DNA of 16,137 nt from Deltaproteobacteria bacterium RBG_16_44_11 (lineage in GTDB: Bacteria > Desulfobacterota > Syntrophia > Syntrophales > Smithellaceae). The stretch covers positions 162,203 to 178,339 of the forward strand of contig MGQN01000023.1 of the NCBI GenBank assembly GCA_001797845.1, written 5' to 3'. A program made the translations under genes and the position numbers. How positions within the stretch are numbered: the stretch's first letter is position 1; each line of letters begins with the position of its first letter. Below, in pieces: positions 1 to 7,277 of the stretch. A model generated the notes under the pieces. That model ran no database searches. It was not told the origin of the DNA and saw only the letters and a program-made list of their open reading frames with translations.

Positions 1-1038
1 AAGATTGATGCGGAATTTGTGACGGTAGAATCAGAGCATTCGGCAATGAGCGCAGTTATCGGCGCTTCGGGCACTGGCGCGCGTGTTTATACGGCGACAA
101 GTTCTCAGGGCTTGATGTTAATGCATGAACTTTTGCCCATTGCCTCGGCCATGAGATTACCTATTGTCATGGGTATTGCCAATCGTGCTGTTTCCGGTCC
201 TTTAAATATATTAAATGATCATTCCGATATCATGCCGCAGCGTGATTCCGGTTGGATTTCTTTATTTGTGGAAAATGGCCAGGAAGCAATTGATCTTTCT
301 ATTCAGGCTTTCAAGATTGCCGAGCATAAAGATGTATTGCTGCCGGTTTGCGTCAATATCGATGGTTTTCAGTTAACGCACATGGTGGAACCTTTGGAAT
401 TCCCCGATCAGGAATTGGTGAATAAATTTTAGCCGCCGCGAATACCATACGCAACGCTTCATCCTGCAAAGCCGGTCACGATGGGAGCTTTTGCCATGGC
501 CGATTATTTCACGGAAATCATGAAGGCGAAAGACGAAGCTCTGAAAAATTCTAAAAAGACCATTCTTGCTGTCTGGGATGAATGGGCCAAAATGTTCGGC
601 CGCACTTACAAACCGGTGGAAACATATAAAGCCGAAGGCGCGGAAACTTTACTTTTGACGATGGGCTCAATGGGCGAAACGGCGGAAGTGGCCATTGATG
701 AACTTCAGGCTAAAGGCTTATCCGTTGGTTTGATTAAACTAAGGCTTTGGCGGCCCTTCCCGTTTGAGGAATTGAAGGAAGTAGTAAAAAAAGCGAAAAA
801 GCTGATTGTCACCGATCGCGCCGTTTCTTTCGGCGGGCCAGGCGGACCGGTTTTTTCGGAAATAAAGTCTGCCCTCTATCATGAAGAGGAGCGTCCGATA
901 ATATGCAATTACATTATCGGATTGGGTGGCCGTGACGTAGCTGTAACAGACTTTATCGGAATGATTGAAAGAGTTGTCCAGGAAGACATCAAAAAGATAG
1001 CGGACACTTATGAATTTTGGGGAGTGAGAGAAAAATGA
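1..1038 (+). pseudogene. porA: Pyruvate:ferredoxin oxidoreductase alpha subunit (PorA), 5'-partial, with one in-frame TAG
   Basis: This is the alpha subunit of the multisubunit 2-oxoacid:ferredoxin oxidoreductase, which oxidises pyruvate and CoA to acetyl-CoA and CO2 and reduces ferredoxin. The frame is open from the left edge. The visible 345 codons match the family: ESEHSAMSAVIGAS, TATSSQGL, LPIVMGIANRAVS, NDHSDIMPQRDSGWI and the C-terminal domain with GPGGPVFSEI. About 50 N-terminal residues are probably outside the window. Codon 144 (430-432) is TAG. Translation in the same frame beyond it (PPRIPYATLHPAKPVTMG) still matches PorA, so this is a nonsense codon where relatives usually have Leu (KFLPP), not a frameshift. 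The ATG at 481 has no ribosome binding site, so a separate downstream gene is unlikely. The stop overlaps the porB start (ATGA). It may be a true disruption, a read-through case or a base-call error. Family assignment is firm; functional status is open. Confidence 0.88.
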
Positions 1039-1985
1039 ATATTGTAGAAAATTTTGATTTATATGCCCCGCGGCTGGTAAATAAAAAGGAATTATTTTGC
1101 GCCGGTCACCGTGCTTGTCAGGGTTGCGGCGAAGTCTTGGCTGTCAGGCTGATGTGTAAAGCTCTGGGTGAAAATACTGTCATTGCTTCCGCGACCGGCT
1201 GTATGGAAATTGTATCGAGTATGTTTCCAACAACAGCATGGGAGGTGCCCTGGATTCACGTGGCTTTTGAAAACGCGGCGGCCGTAGCTTCCGGCGTGGA
1301 AGTAGGTCTTAAAGCATTGCGCAAAAAAGGCAGGATTGATGACCGTTATGTAAAGGTTGTCGGTATGGCCGGTGACGGCGGCACAATGGATATTGGTTTA
1401 CAAGCACTTTCGGGGGCGATGGAGCGCGGCCACGATATGCTTTTTGTCTGCTTTGACAACGAAGCCTATATGAATACAGGAATTCAACGTTCCAGCGGTA
1501 CGCCGATGGGCGCATCCACTACAACTGCCCCCGCCGGGAAAATCAGTTTCGGACAAAAAACATGGAAAAAGAATATGCCGGAAATTATGGTTGCCCACAA
1601 TGTTCCTTACGTGGCCACCGCCTGTCCCAGTTACCCGCTTGATTTTATCCGTAAAGTGGAAAAGGCCAAAAAGATCAAAGGACCTTCTTATATCCATTGT
1701 TTTTCCGTGTGTCCGACCGGATGGCGTTCTCCTTCCCATTTGACTGTCGCTTTGGGGCGTATGGTTGTGGAAACCGGTATATTCCCCTTGTATGAAGTGG
1801 AAAACGGCAAGTATAAGATTTCCGCGGAAATGCCGAAAAAATTAAAGCCGATTAAAGATTATTTCAAATCACAGGGACGCTTCCGTCATTTAGCGGAGCA
1901 CGAAATTAAAATGATCCAGAGTAGAGTAGAAAGCGAATACAATAAGCTTTTGGACAAAGTCAAATGTCTTAAAGCATGGAATTGA
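1035..1985 (+). CDS. porB: Pyruvate:ferredoxin oxidoreductase beta subunit (PorB)
   Basis: This 316-residue TPP-binding subunit carries the active-site cofactor and the proximal [4Fe-4S] cluster of POR. The TPP/Mg motif is visible as GDGGTMDIG (113-121) followed by DNEAYMNTG (141-149). Likely cluster ligands are C28, C31, C56 and C226 (ACQGCG, ATGC, SVCPTGW), the usual four-cysteine pattern for PorB. The start is the ATG overlapping the porA stop (ATGA) behind a GGGGAG site. The upstream in-frame TTG at 1017 would add six residues and has no better ribosome binding site. Length is normal for the family. The gene is intact although porA upstream carries a stop codon; translational coupling through the ATGA overlap means a porA nonsense codon could reduce its expression. 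No PorG or PorD genes are visible; they may lie upstream of the window. Confidence 0.95.
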   Translation: MNIVENFDLYAPRLVNKKELFCAGHRACQGCGEVLAVRLMCKALGENTVIASATGCMEIVSSMFPTTAWEVPWIHVAFENAAAVASGVEVGLKALRKKGRIDDRYVKVVGMAGDGGTMDIGLQALSGAMERGHDMLFVCFDNEAYMNTGIQRSSGTPMGASTTTAPAGKISFGQKTWKKNMPEIMVAHNVPYVATACPSYPLDFIRKVEKAKKIKGPSYIHCFSVCPTGWRSPSHLTVALGRMVVETGIFPLYEVENGKYKISAEMPKKLKPIKDYFKSQGRFRHLAEHEIKMIQSRVESEYNKLLDKVKCLKAWN

Positions 1986-2034
1986 TATATTGATATAATG
2001 GAGAAGGCCTGAAAAATTCTGAGGTGATTTACGC

Positions 2035-2514
2035 ATGAAAAAAGCCGCAACTATGATAGAGGCGAAAACAAAAGAAATAATAAAAAAACATGGCGGGGAC
2101 AAGAGTTCTTTGATTGCTGTTTTGCAGGATATTCAAGAACAATATAATTACCTGCCTAAAGATGCGCTTGCCACCGTTAATGAAGAAATGGAAATTCCGG
2201 CCAGCCGCATTTACGAGGTGGCAACTTTTTATAATACCTTTAGTTTGAATCCCCGCGGCAAGTATTTAATAGAAGTTTGTGCCGGAACTGCCTGTCACGT
2301 GCAAGGTGCATCCAGGTTAATGGACAAGCTCCAGCGGGATTTGGAAATCGAATGCGGAGAAACGACAAAGGACAATATGTTTTCCCTGGAAGAGGTACGG
2401 TGTCTCGGGTGCTGTTCTTTGGCGCCGGTTGTGCGGATTGGCGGCGATATTCATCCATATCTCACACAGGATAAAATTCCCAAGATATTAGGAAATTATA
2501 GAAAACAGGGGTGA
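2035..2514 (+). CDS. nuoE: NuoE/HydC-like [2Fe-2S] subunit of a NADH dehydrogenase module
   Basis: This 159-residue protein is of the 24-kDa (NuoE, HoxE, HydC, HndA) family: an N-terminal helical bundle and a thioredoxin-like domain binding one [2Fe-2S] cluster. Ligands are C82 and C87 (CAGTAC) and C123 and C127 (CLGCC), the complete canonical set; C126 is an extra cysteine. The ATIYEV-type helix region is present as RIYEVATFYNTFS. The start ATG has a GAGGTG ribosome binding site about nine bases upstream; an in-frame ATG six codons later is less well placed. It follows porB by 49 bp and precedes the NuoF-like gene by 4 bp, so it is very likely cotranscribed. Expected role: electron transfer next to the FMN of NuoF. 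The symbol is by family; the complex is not respiratory complex I, since no membrane subunits are present. Confidence 0.9.
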   Translation: MKKAATMIEAKTKEIIKKHGGDKSSLIAVLQDIQEQYNYLPKDALATVNEEMEIPASRIYEVATFYNTFSLNPRGKYLIEVCAGTACHVQGASRLMDKLQRDLEIECGETTKDNMFSLEEVRCLGCCSLAPVVRIGGDIHPYLTQDKIPKILGNYRKQG

Positions 2515-2518
2515 GAAA

Positions 2519-4432
2519 GTGAAAAAAATCAGCACAATTGACGATTTGAAAAAAGCCGGGGAGAAAGGTTTAAAATCTCTTTTTCCCGACGGTGTAAAAA
2601 TAGTTGTCGGCATGGCAACGAGCGGCATTGCTTCCGGCGCGGATAAAGTCTATACAGCCCTCGATGAGGAAATTAAGAAAAGAAAACTTTCTTATATCTT
2701 AGCTAAAACCGGCTCAATGGGCATGGATTTTATCGAACCGCTGGTCGATGTGATTGAAAAAGACAAGCCGCGCCTTTCTTACGGAAAAATGACACCGGCC
2801 AAGGTGCCGCAACTCATTGATCAAATCATCAAAGGTAATGTCGATAAAATTAGGCCGCTTTATCGTATTGATGAAGAAGATGTCATCATAACGGGAGAAG
2901 TGAAACATTACCTGGTGGGCGCATTACCCGAATATTTGAAGGATGTGCCTAAAATTAGCGAACTCCCCTTTTACAAAAAGCAAGTTAAAATTGTGACGAG
3001 AAACTGCGGAATAATCGATCCGGAAAACATTGAAGAATATATTGCCCGCGGCGGCTACTTTGCTCTGCAAAAAGCTCTCCGTACAATGTCTTCCGATGCC
3101 ATCATCGAGGATGTAATTAAATCCGGTCTGCGCGGACGCGGCGGCGGCGGATTTCCCGCAGGAAAGAAATGGCAGAGCTGCCGCAATGCTCCGGGCGATA
3201 TCAAATACGTGATATGCAACGGTGATGAAGGCGATCCGGGCGCTTATATGGATCGCAGTGTTATGGAAGGTGATCCGCACAGCGTCATCGAAGGTATGAT
3301 CATCGGTGCTTATGCTATCGGCGCGCAGGAAGGTTTCATTTATGTGCGCAACGAATATCCTCTGGCTGTCGCCAATTTAACCAAAGCCATTGAAGAGGCC
3401 CGTAGCCTCGGTCTTTTAGGTAAAAACATTTTCGGCGCAAACTTTAATTTCGATATTAAGATCAGCAAAGGTGCGGGAGCGTTTGTTTGCGGCGAATCCA
3501 CAGCGCTCATGGCTTCACTGGAAGGGAAAGCAGGTGAGCCGCGCGCCAAGTATATTCATACGGTGGAACATGGCCTCTGGGATCGGCCGTCTAATTTAAA
3601 TAACGTAGAGACATGGGTAAACGTGCCGGTAATAATAACCCGTGGCGGCAAATGGTTCTCCGAAATCGGTGTGCCGCATAGCACAGGCACAAAGGTCTTC
3701 TCTCTGGTCGGGAAAATCAACAACATCGGACTGGTGGAAGTGCCGATGGGTATTCCCTTAAAAGATATTATTTACGATATCGGCGGCGGCATTCCGGGTG
3801 GTAAAGCTTTTAAGGCAGTGCAAACAGGCGGCCCTTCCGGCGGCGCTATTCCGGCAGCAATGATGAATCTCCCTGTAGATTTTGATTCCCTGTGGGAAGC
3901 CGGCTCTATGATGGGTTCGGGCGGCATGATCGTCATGGATGAAAAGACCTGTATGGTTGATCTGGCGCGATACTTTATTGAATTTTTGGTTTCCGAATCC
4001 TGCGGTAAGTGTATACCCTGCCGCGAAGGTGTCCGTCGTATGAATGATATTTTACATGATATCTGTGCCGGTAAAGGCAAAGAAGGCGACGTGGAATTAC
4101 TGGAGTTGATGGCTAAAGGAATTAAGGATGGTTCGCTTTGCGCCTTAGGCGGCAGCGCCCCGAATCCGGTGTTGAGCACGATTAAATATTTTCGCCAGGA
4201 ATATGATGCGCATATTCAGAAAAAATGTTGTCCGGCTGGAGTTTGTCGCGCCCTGATTCGCTATGAGATCAACGCAAAAAAATGTACTGGTTGCGGTGTT
4301 TGTGCGAAGAAGTGCCCTACGGAATGTATTTCCGGGGAGAAGAAAAAGGCGCACAAGATCAATCAGAAAAAATGTATTAAGTGCGGCGTATGTATGGAAA
4401 GCTGTAAGTTTGAAGCAATAACCGTTGAATAA
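2519..4432 (+). CDS. nuoF: NuoF/HydB-like NADH-binding flavoprotein with C-terminal 2[4Fe-4S] ferredoxin domain
   Basis: This 637-residue subunit is the FMN- and NAD(H)-binding diaphorase of a soluble multi-subunit oxidoreductase, in the HydB/HndC arrangement. Domains: a thioredoxin-like N-terminus (about 25-130); the FMN/NADH core with GLRGRGGGGFPAGKKW (203-218) and GDEGDPGAYMDR (235-246); an N3-type [4Fe-4S] site C495, C498, C501, C541; and two ferredoxin motifs, C589/C592/C595/C599 and C619/C622/C625/C629. The N-terminal domain has no cysteine before residue 163, although HydB-type relatives carry four there: TGC..C becomes TGSMGMD. The usual CGEET flavin-site motif reads CGEST (S327). The start is GTG four bases after the nuoE stop, with GAGAAA just upstream. 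The loss of one cluster while all others remain suggests an altered electron path, not a dead protein. Family certain; partner uncertain. Confidence 0.93.
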   Translation: MKKISTIDDLKKAGEKGLKSLFPDGVKIVVGMATSGIASGADKVYTALDEEIKKRKLSYILAKTGSMGMDFIEPLVDVIEKDKPRLSYGKMTPAKVPQLIDQIIKGNVDKIRPLYRIDEEDVIITGEVKHYLVGALPEYLKDVPKISELPFYKKQVKIVTRNCGIIDPENIEEYIARGGYFALQKALRTMSSDAIIEDVIKSGLRGRGGGGFPAGKKWQSCRNAPGDIKYVICNGDEGDPGAYMDRSVMEGDPHSVIEGMIIGAYAIGAQEGFIYVRNEYPLAVANLTKAIEEARSLGLLGKNIFGANFNFDIKISKGAGAFVCGESTALMASLEGKAGEPRAKYIHTVEHGLWDRPSNLNNVETWVNVPVIITRGGKWFSEIGVPHSTGTKVFSLVGKINNIGLVEVPMGIPLKDIIYDIGGGIPGGKAFKAVQTGGPSGGAIPAAMMNLPVDFDSLWEAGSMMGSGGMIVMDEKTCMVDLARYFIEFLVSESCGKCIPCREGVRRMNDILHDICAGKGKEGDVELLELMAKGIKDGSLCALGGSAPNPVLSTIKYFRQEYDAHIQKKCCPAGVCRALIRYEINAKKCTGCGVCAKKCPTECISGEKKKAHKINQKKCIKCGVCMESCKFEAITVE

Positions 4433-4447
4433 AAGGTAGGATATACG

Positions 4448-5161
4448 ATGGTAAATTTGATTATTGATGGCAAAAAAATAACGGCCAACAAAGACACGAT
4501 GATTTTGGAAGCTGCCCGTGCCGCGGGCATTGATATACCAACTCTTTGCGCTCATGAGTCAGTATCGCGATCAGGCGCGTGCAGGCTTTGTGTGGTGGAA
4601 GTGAAAAAGGGAAACAGAACCAAAATAGTAACTTCCTGTCTATATCCGGTGGAAGAAGGCATCGCCGTGGAAACGAAAAATGAACGGGTCTTAAATGTAC
4701 GCCGTTTAGTGCTGGAATTGTTATTAGCCAGAAATCCTAAATCCGAGGTTATTGCCGATTTAGCCAAAAAGCTCGGCGTAGCGCCTCAACCCCGATTTAT
4801 TCCTGATACGGATAAAGGCAAATGTATTTTGTGCCGTTCCTGCGTGCGCGTTTGCGAAGAAGTGGTCGGTGTCAGCGCGATCGGCTTATCCTGTCGGGGC
4901 TCGCAGAAGACGGTAGGTCCTCCTTACAATGAAGATTCGGCCGTTTGTATCGGTTGCGGCGCTTGTGCTTTTATTTGTCCAACGGGTCATATTGAAATGG
5001 AGACAACTGAAGATAAGAGAAAGATTTGGGGACGCACATTTAAGATGAAGGCCTGCGACGTTTGCGGCCGCTATTTTGCCCCCGAAGATCAGTTGAAATA
5101 CATCAGTAAGATAACCGGGGTTCCGCTTAAGGAACTGGCCATTTGTATGGATTGCCGCTAA
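4448..5161 (+). CDS. NuoG-N/HoxU-like iron-sulfur subunit without His(Cys)3 segment
   Basis: This 237-residue ferredoxin-type subunit would collect electrons from the NuoEF pair. A plant-type [2Fe-2S] domain has C34, C45, C48 and C64. Two [4Fe-4S] motifs follow: C126/C129/C132/C136 (CILCRSCVRVC) and C167/C170/C173/C177 (CIGCGACAFIC). Between them and the first domain, NuoG relatives have HxxxCxxC-xn-C; here RRLVLELLLARNPKSEV runs straight into a helix with neither His nor Cys, so that cluster is absent. The C-terminus adds CDVCG (203-207) and CMDC (233-236), a possible zinc ribbon or extra cluster site. There is no H-cluster domain and no molybdopterin domain, so this is not the N-terminus of a hydrogenase or of full NuoG. 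It lies 15 bp after the NuoF-like gene, has AGGAT before the ATG, and ends the operon. Exact partner is inferred. Confidence 0.85.
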   Translation: MVNLIIDGKKITANKDTMILEAARAAGIDIPTLCAHESVSRSGACRLCVVEVKKGNRTKIVTSCLYPVEEGIAVETKNERVLNVRRLVLELLLARNPKSEVIADLAKKLGVAPQPRFIPDTDKGKCILCRSCVRVCEEVVGVSAIGLSCRGSQKTVGPPYNEDSAVCIGCGACAFICPTGHIEMETTEDKRKIWGRTFKMKACDVCGRYFAPEDQLKYISKITGVPLKELAICMDCR

Positions 5162-5236
5162 ACTTTTTGTGTTTCCCTGTAGATTAATCAGGTAGCTTAT
5201 AATATCAAAATAATTAGCAAAACATTCACGGGATTT

Positions 5237-5273
5237 CAGGGAGGGACAGCTTACGATGTCCCTCCCTGTTTTT
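5237..5273 (+). terminator. Intrinsic terminator of the por-nuoEFG-like operon
   Basis: A perfect 12-bp stem (CAGGGAGGGACA / TGTCCCTCCCTG) with the 8-base loop GCTTACGA is followed at once by TTTTTA. It lies 75 bp after the last gene of the operon and has the classical form of a rho-independent terminator. Confidence 0.93.
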
Positions 5274-5344
5274 ATCATGACCATAATAATGTATCATTTT
5301 GTGCGGTGTGTGTCCGATCGTCCAAGATGTAGTGCTTATATAAA

Positions 5345-5381
5345 TGATTGCATTGACAAGCAATCAGGCTTTTGTTAAGCT
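5345..5381 (+). promoter_or_regulatory. Possible promoter with inverted repeat over the -35 box
   Basis: TTGACA (5353-5358) sits inside an inverted repeat TGATTGC-N8-GCAATCA (5345-5366). The hexamer 17 bases downstream is TAAGCT, a poor -10, so promoter strength is doubtful. The position, about 45-75 bp upstream of the STAS-like gene, fits a promoter with an overlapping operator. The inverted repeat is directly visible; its regulatory role is inferred. Confidence 0.35.
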
Positions 5382-5423
5382 GACTCATACTTTTGAAATA
5401 AATAATGGTTTGGGAGGTGTGTC

Positions 5424-5804
5424 ATGTCTTCAGTAAAACCGGAGTTCATTGATCATAATAACAAAAAAATATTTTACCTGAATTTTTCCAATATGGAAAA
5501 AGATATCATACCTGCTTTCATGGAAGAGGCAAAACAAATACTGTCGTCCAATCCGCCTACTTCGGTTCTTTTCTTAGCTAATGTAAATAAAATGAGTTTC
5601 GATAAAGTGATAGTAAAGAATTTTGTTGGATTCTTTAAATTTACAAAGACATACACCAAAAGAACCGCCGTTATCGGTTTGGATACCATAAAGAAAATGT
5701 TGTATGAAGCAGTTCTTGTGCTGTCCGGCAGAGGTAATGAAAATATTCGGGTGTTTGATGGTCCCAATGCGGAAGCAAAAGCTAAAGATTGGTTGACCAT
5801 TTGA
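5424..5804 (+). CDS. SpoIIAA/STAS-like small protein
   Basis: This 126-residue soluble protein has no membrane segment. The pattern of strands and helices resembles SpoIIAA-like/STAS-fold proteins: a predicted first strand (IFYLNFSN), a central hydrophobic strand (SVLFLANV) followed by the MSFD turn, a helix, a second hydrophobic strand preceded by Arg (KRTAVIGLD), and a C-terminal A-K-A-K-D-W-L helix of the kind seen in the SpoIIAA-like family. Role is unknown; STAS-fold proteins often act in partner switching, but no anti-sigma kinase or phosphatase is nearby. The ATG follows a strong GGGAGGTG site. It is monocistronic, sits after the operon terminator and converges with the HD-GYP gene. 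Assignment is by fold pattern, so moderate. Confidence 0.65.
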   Translation: MSSVKPEFIDHNNKKIFYLNFSNMEKDIIPAFMEEAKQILSSNPPTSVLFLANVNKMSFDKVIVKNFVGFFKFTKTYTKRTAVIGLDTIKKMLYEAVLVLSGRGNENIRVFDGPNAEAKAKDWLTI

Positions 5805-5810
5805 TAAAAA

Positions 5811-5841
5811 TTTGCTTTTAACGAAATTAATTAAAAGCAAA
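5811..5841. terminator. Bidirectional terminator between convergent genes
   Basis: A perfect 10-bp stem, TTTGCTTTTA / TAAAAGCAAA, extendable to 11 bp with an inner A-T pair, lies in the 42-bp gap between the STAS-like gene (+) and the HD-GYP gene (-). It is AT-rich with no long T run beyond the stem, so it may end transcription from either side only weakly. The stem is clear; function is inferred. Confidence 0.6.
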
Positions 5842-5846
5842 GCCCG

Positions 5847-7277
5847 CTAATCAAAATATCTTTTTACGTCTATTTTGGCCATGTTCGGATCAATGATGCC
5901 GGAAACTGATCGTTTATATTTTCCGCCTGTTGTTTCGACAAGGCTCGTCAGCTCACCGGTTTCTTTTTCCGATCCATCGAACTTGGTAAGGATCAGAACA
6001 CGAGGACGCATAAGATCGAGCGTCTGATGCATAACCAGTCCCACCTCGTCCGTATCAAGTTTCAGGAGCGTGCCGACAGGAAAAATACCGATCATGTTTA
6101 TAAAGGATTGAAGCAAAGCGGGACTGCTGGTGATGCCTCTGTTATTCAGCAATATTCGGATCGCCTTGTCGGGGGGGATGCGGTTGGTATAATATACACG
6201 CGATGATGTCATCGCCTCGTAAGAATCGGCCAGCGAAATAATTTGTGAAAACGGATGCCTTTTATGTTCACCTTCAATGGCAGGATAACCATTCATACCG
6301 TGCTGATGGTGCTCAAATGCCACTACCATGGCCAGTTTGGATATGTCTCTGACATTCGAAAGGAGCAGCGCTCCCTCCACAGGATGCTGTTGAACCGTCT
6401 TCCACTCCTCTTCGGTAAGTTTATCGGGCTTATTAAGAATTTCGGGGGGAATATTCATCTTGCCGATGTCATGCATGAGCGCCGCGACGCCCAGCGCGGC
6501 GAGTTGTGGTTTGTCCAGAGATAAATATGTTCCCAGAGACACGGCCAGAATCGCCGTATTCACACAGTGAGCAAAGGTGTATTCATCGTGCATCTTGATA
6601 TTGGTCAAGCCGATAAGGGAGTCTTTATCGTCCAGCACATAATCAACCATCGTCTGAATGACCGAAGTGACTTTGCGCATATTGGATGCCTTGTTGAGAT
6701 AAACTGCCTGGACGACTTCCTTCAAAGAATTGATTGCGTCGGTGAAAATGTCGGAAGCCTTTTCTCTCTCGGCTTTGATAGCGCCCCCCATTTGTTTGTC
6801 CACAAGAATTGCGCGGTGAAGAGTTATGTGAGCAATGCCTTCTTTCGCCATCCTTTCGTGCGCGCTTATTAGTTCGGCAAACAAATCTTTTTCTTTGTTC
6901 ATCATGCCGGCAAAACGAATGAATTCCATTGCCGTGATTTCCGGCTTAAAAACAATTCCACCGATGTCTCTTTCAGTAAATTGTTCGATTATTGACGAAA
7001 GATTCTGGTCGATAGGGATGGATATGGTTTCAAAAAACAGTTCGCCACCCATCAAGTAAAAAGCCACTTCATTTCTATCCTTTAACAATTCTTCCGTATT
7101 GCTTTGGAGTTTTTCCGCTGCCGCCCGCAGAATCGGGTGTTCTTCAGGGTAAAGACTTGCGCTTTTCAAAACAGCTGAAAACAGCTGAAAAGATGTTTTA
7201 GAGGATTCAATCAGCTTTTGTTTAGCCAGAAAAGATTTCTTGGCTTCCGCCTGTTTATTGCTTTGTTCGTCCGCCAT
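5847..7277 (-). CDS. HD-GYP-type phosphohydrolase with N-terminal domain shared with its neighbour
   Basis: This 476-residue protein has a C-terminal HD-GYP-type domain (about 220-375). Visible motifs are H237 (FAHCVNTA), H269-D270 (MHDIGKMNIP), H298 (QQHPVEG), H323-H324 then GYP at 330-332 (HHQHGMNGYP), and D351 (LADSYEAMTS). HD-GYP proteins usually hydrolyse cyclic di-GMP or related dinucleotides. Here the third position of the HHE signature is Gln and the usual DGSGYP is GMNGYP, so activity is probable but not certain. The N-terminus (about 28-165) resembles the N-terminus of the upstream HEAT-repeat protein. There is no REC or membrane domain. The start ATG overlaps the stop of the upstream gene (TAATG) with AAGGAGA upstream, implying translational coupling; a longer frame starting 27 codons earlier is therefore rejected. 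It ends in TAG. Confidence 0.9.
   Translation of the reverse strand: MADEQSNKQAEAKKSFLAKQKLIESSKTSFQLFSAVLKSASLYPEEHPILRAAAEKLQSNTEELLKDRNEVAFYLMGGELFFETISIPIDQNLSSIIEQFTERDIGGIVFKPEITAMEFIRFAGMMNKEKDLFAELISAHERMAKEGIAHITLHRAILVDKQMGGAIKAEREKASDIFTDAINSLKEVVQAVYLNKASNMRKVTSVIQTMVDYVLDDKDSLIGLTNIKMHDEYTFAHCVNTAILAVSLGTYLSLDKPQLAALGVAALMHDIGKMNIPPEILNKPDKLTEEEWKTVQQHPVEGALLLSNVRDISKLAMVVAFEHHQHGMNGYPAIEGEHKRHPFSQIISLADSYEAMTSSRVYYTNRIPPDKAIRILLNNRGITSSPALLQSFINMIGIFPVGTLLKLDTDEVGLVMHQTLDLMRPRVLILTKFDGSEKETGELTSLVETTGGKYKRSVSGIIDPNMAKIDVKRYFD

Noticed and set aside
430..432. Pyrrolysine insertion at the porA TAG
   Set aside because: Family members have Leu there, pyrrolysine is known mainly in methylamine methyltransferases, and TAG is a normal stop for other genes here.
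433..480. A frameshift or a gene break between two separate CDS in porA
   Set aside because: The stop and the following codons are in the same frame and the intervening 16 codons match PorA, so no base was gained or lost; the ATG at 481 has no ribosome binding site.
1017..1034. TTG start for PorB
   Set aside because: The ATG at 1035 has the ribosome binding site and the usual ATGA overlap; the extra six residues have no family support.
1986..2034. Internal promoter before the NuoE-like gene (TATAAT at 1994)
   Set aside because: No -35 box is found at 16-18 bases upstream; the short gap fits simple cotranscription.
3340..4179. Minus-strand open frames opposite the NuoF-like gene
   Set aside because: They are shadows of a certain coding region, with no starts supported by ribosome binding sites.
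7171..7190. Tandem copy of ACAGCTGAAA
   Set aside because: It lies inside the HD-GYP gene, only two copies, fully explained by coding sequence (FQLFSAVL).
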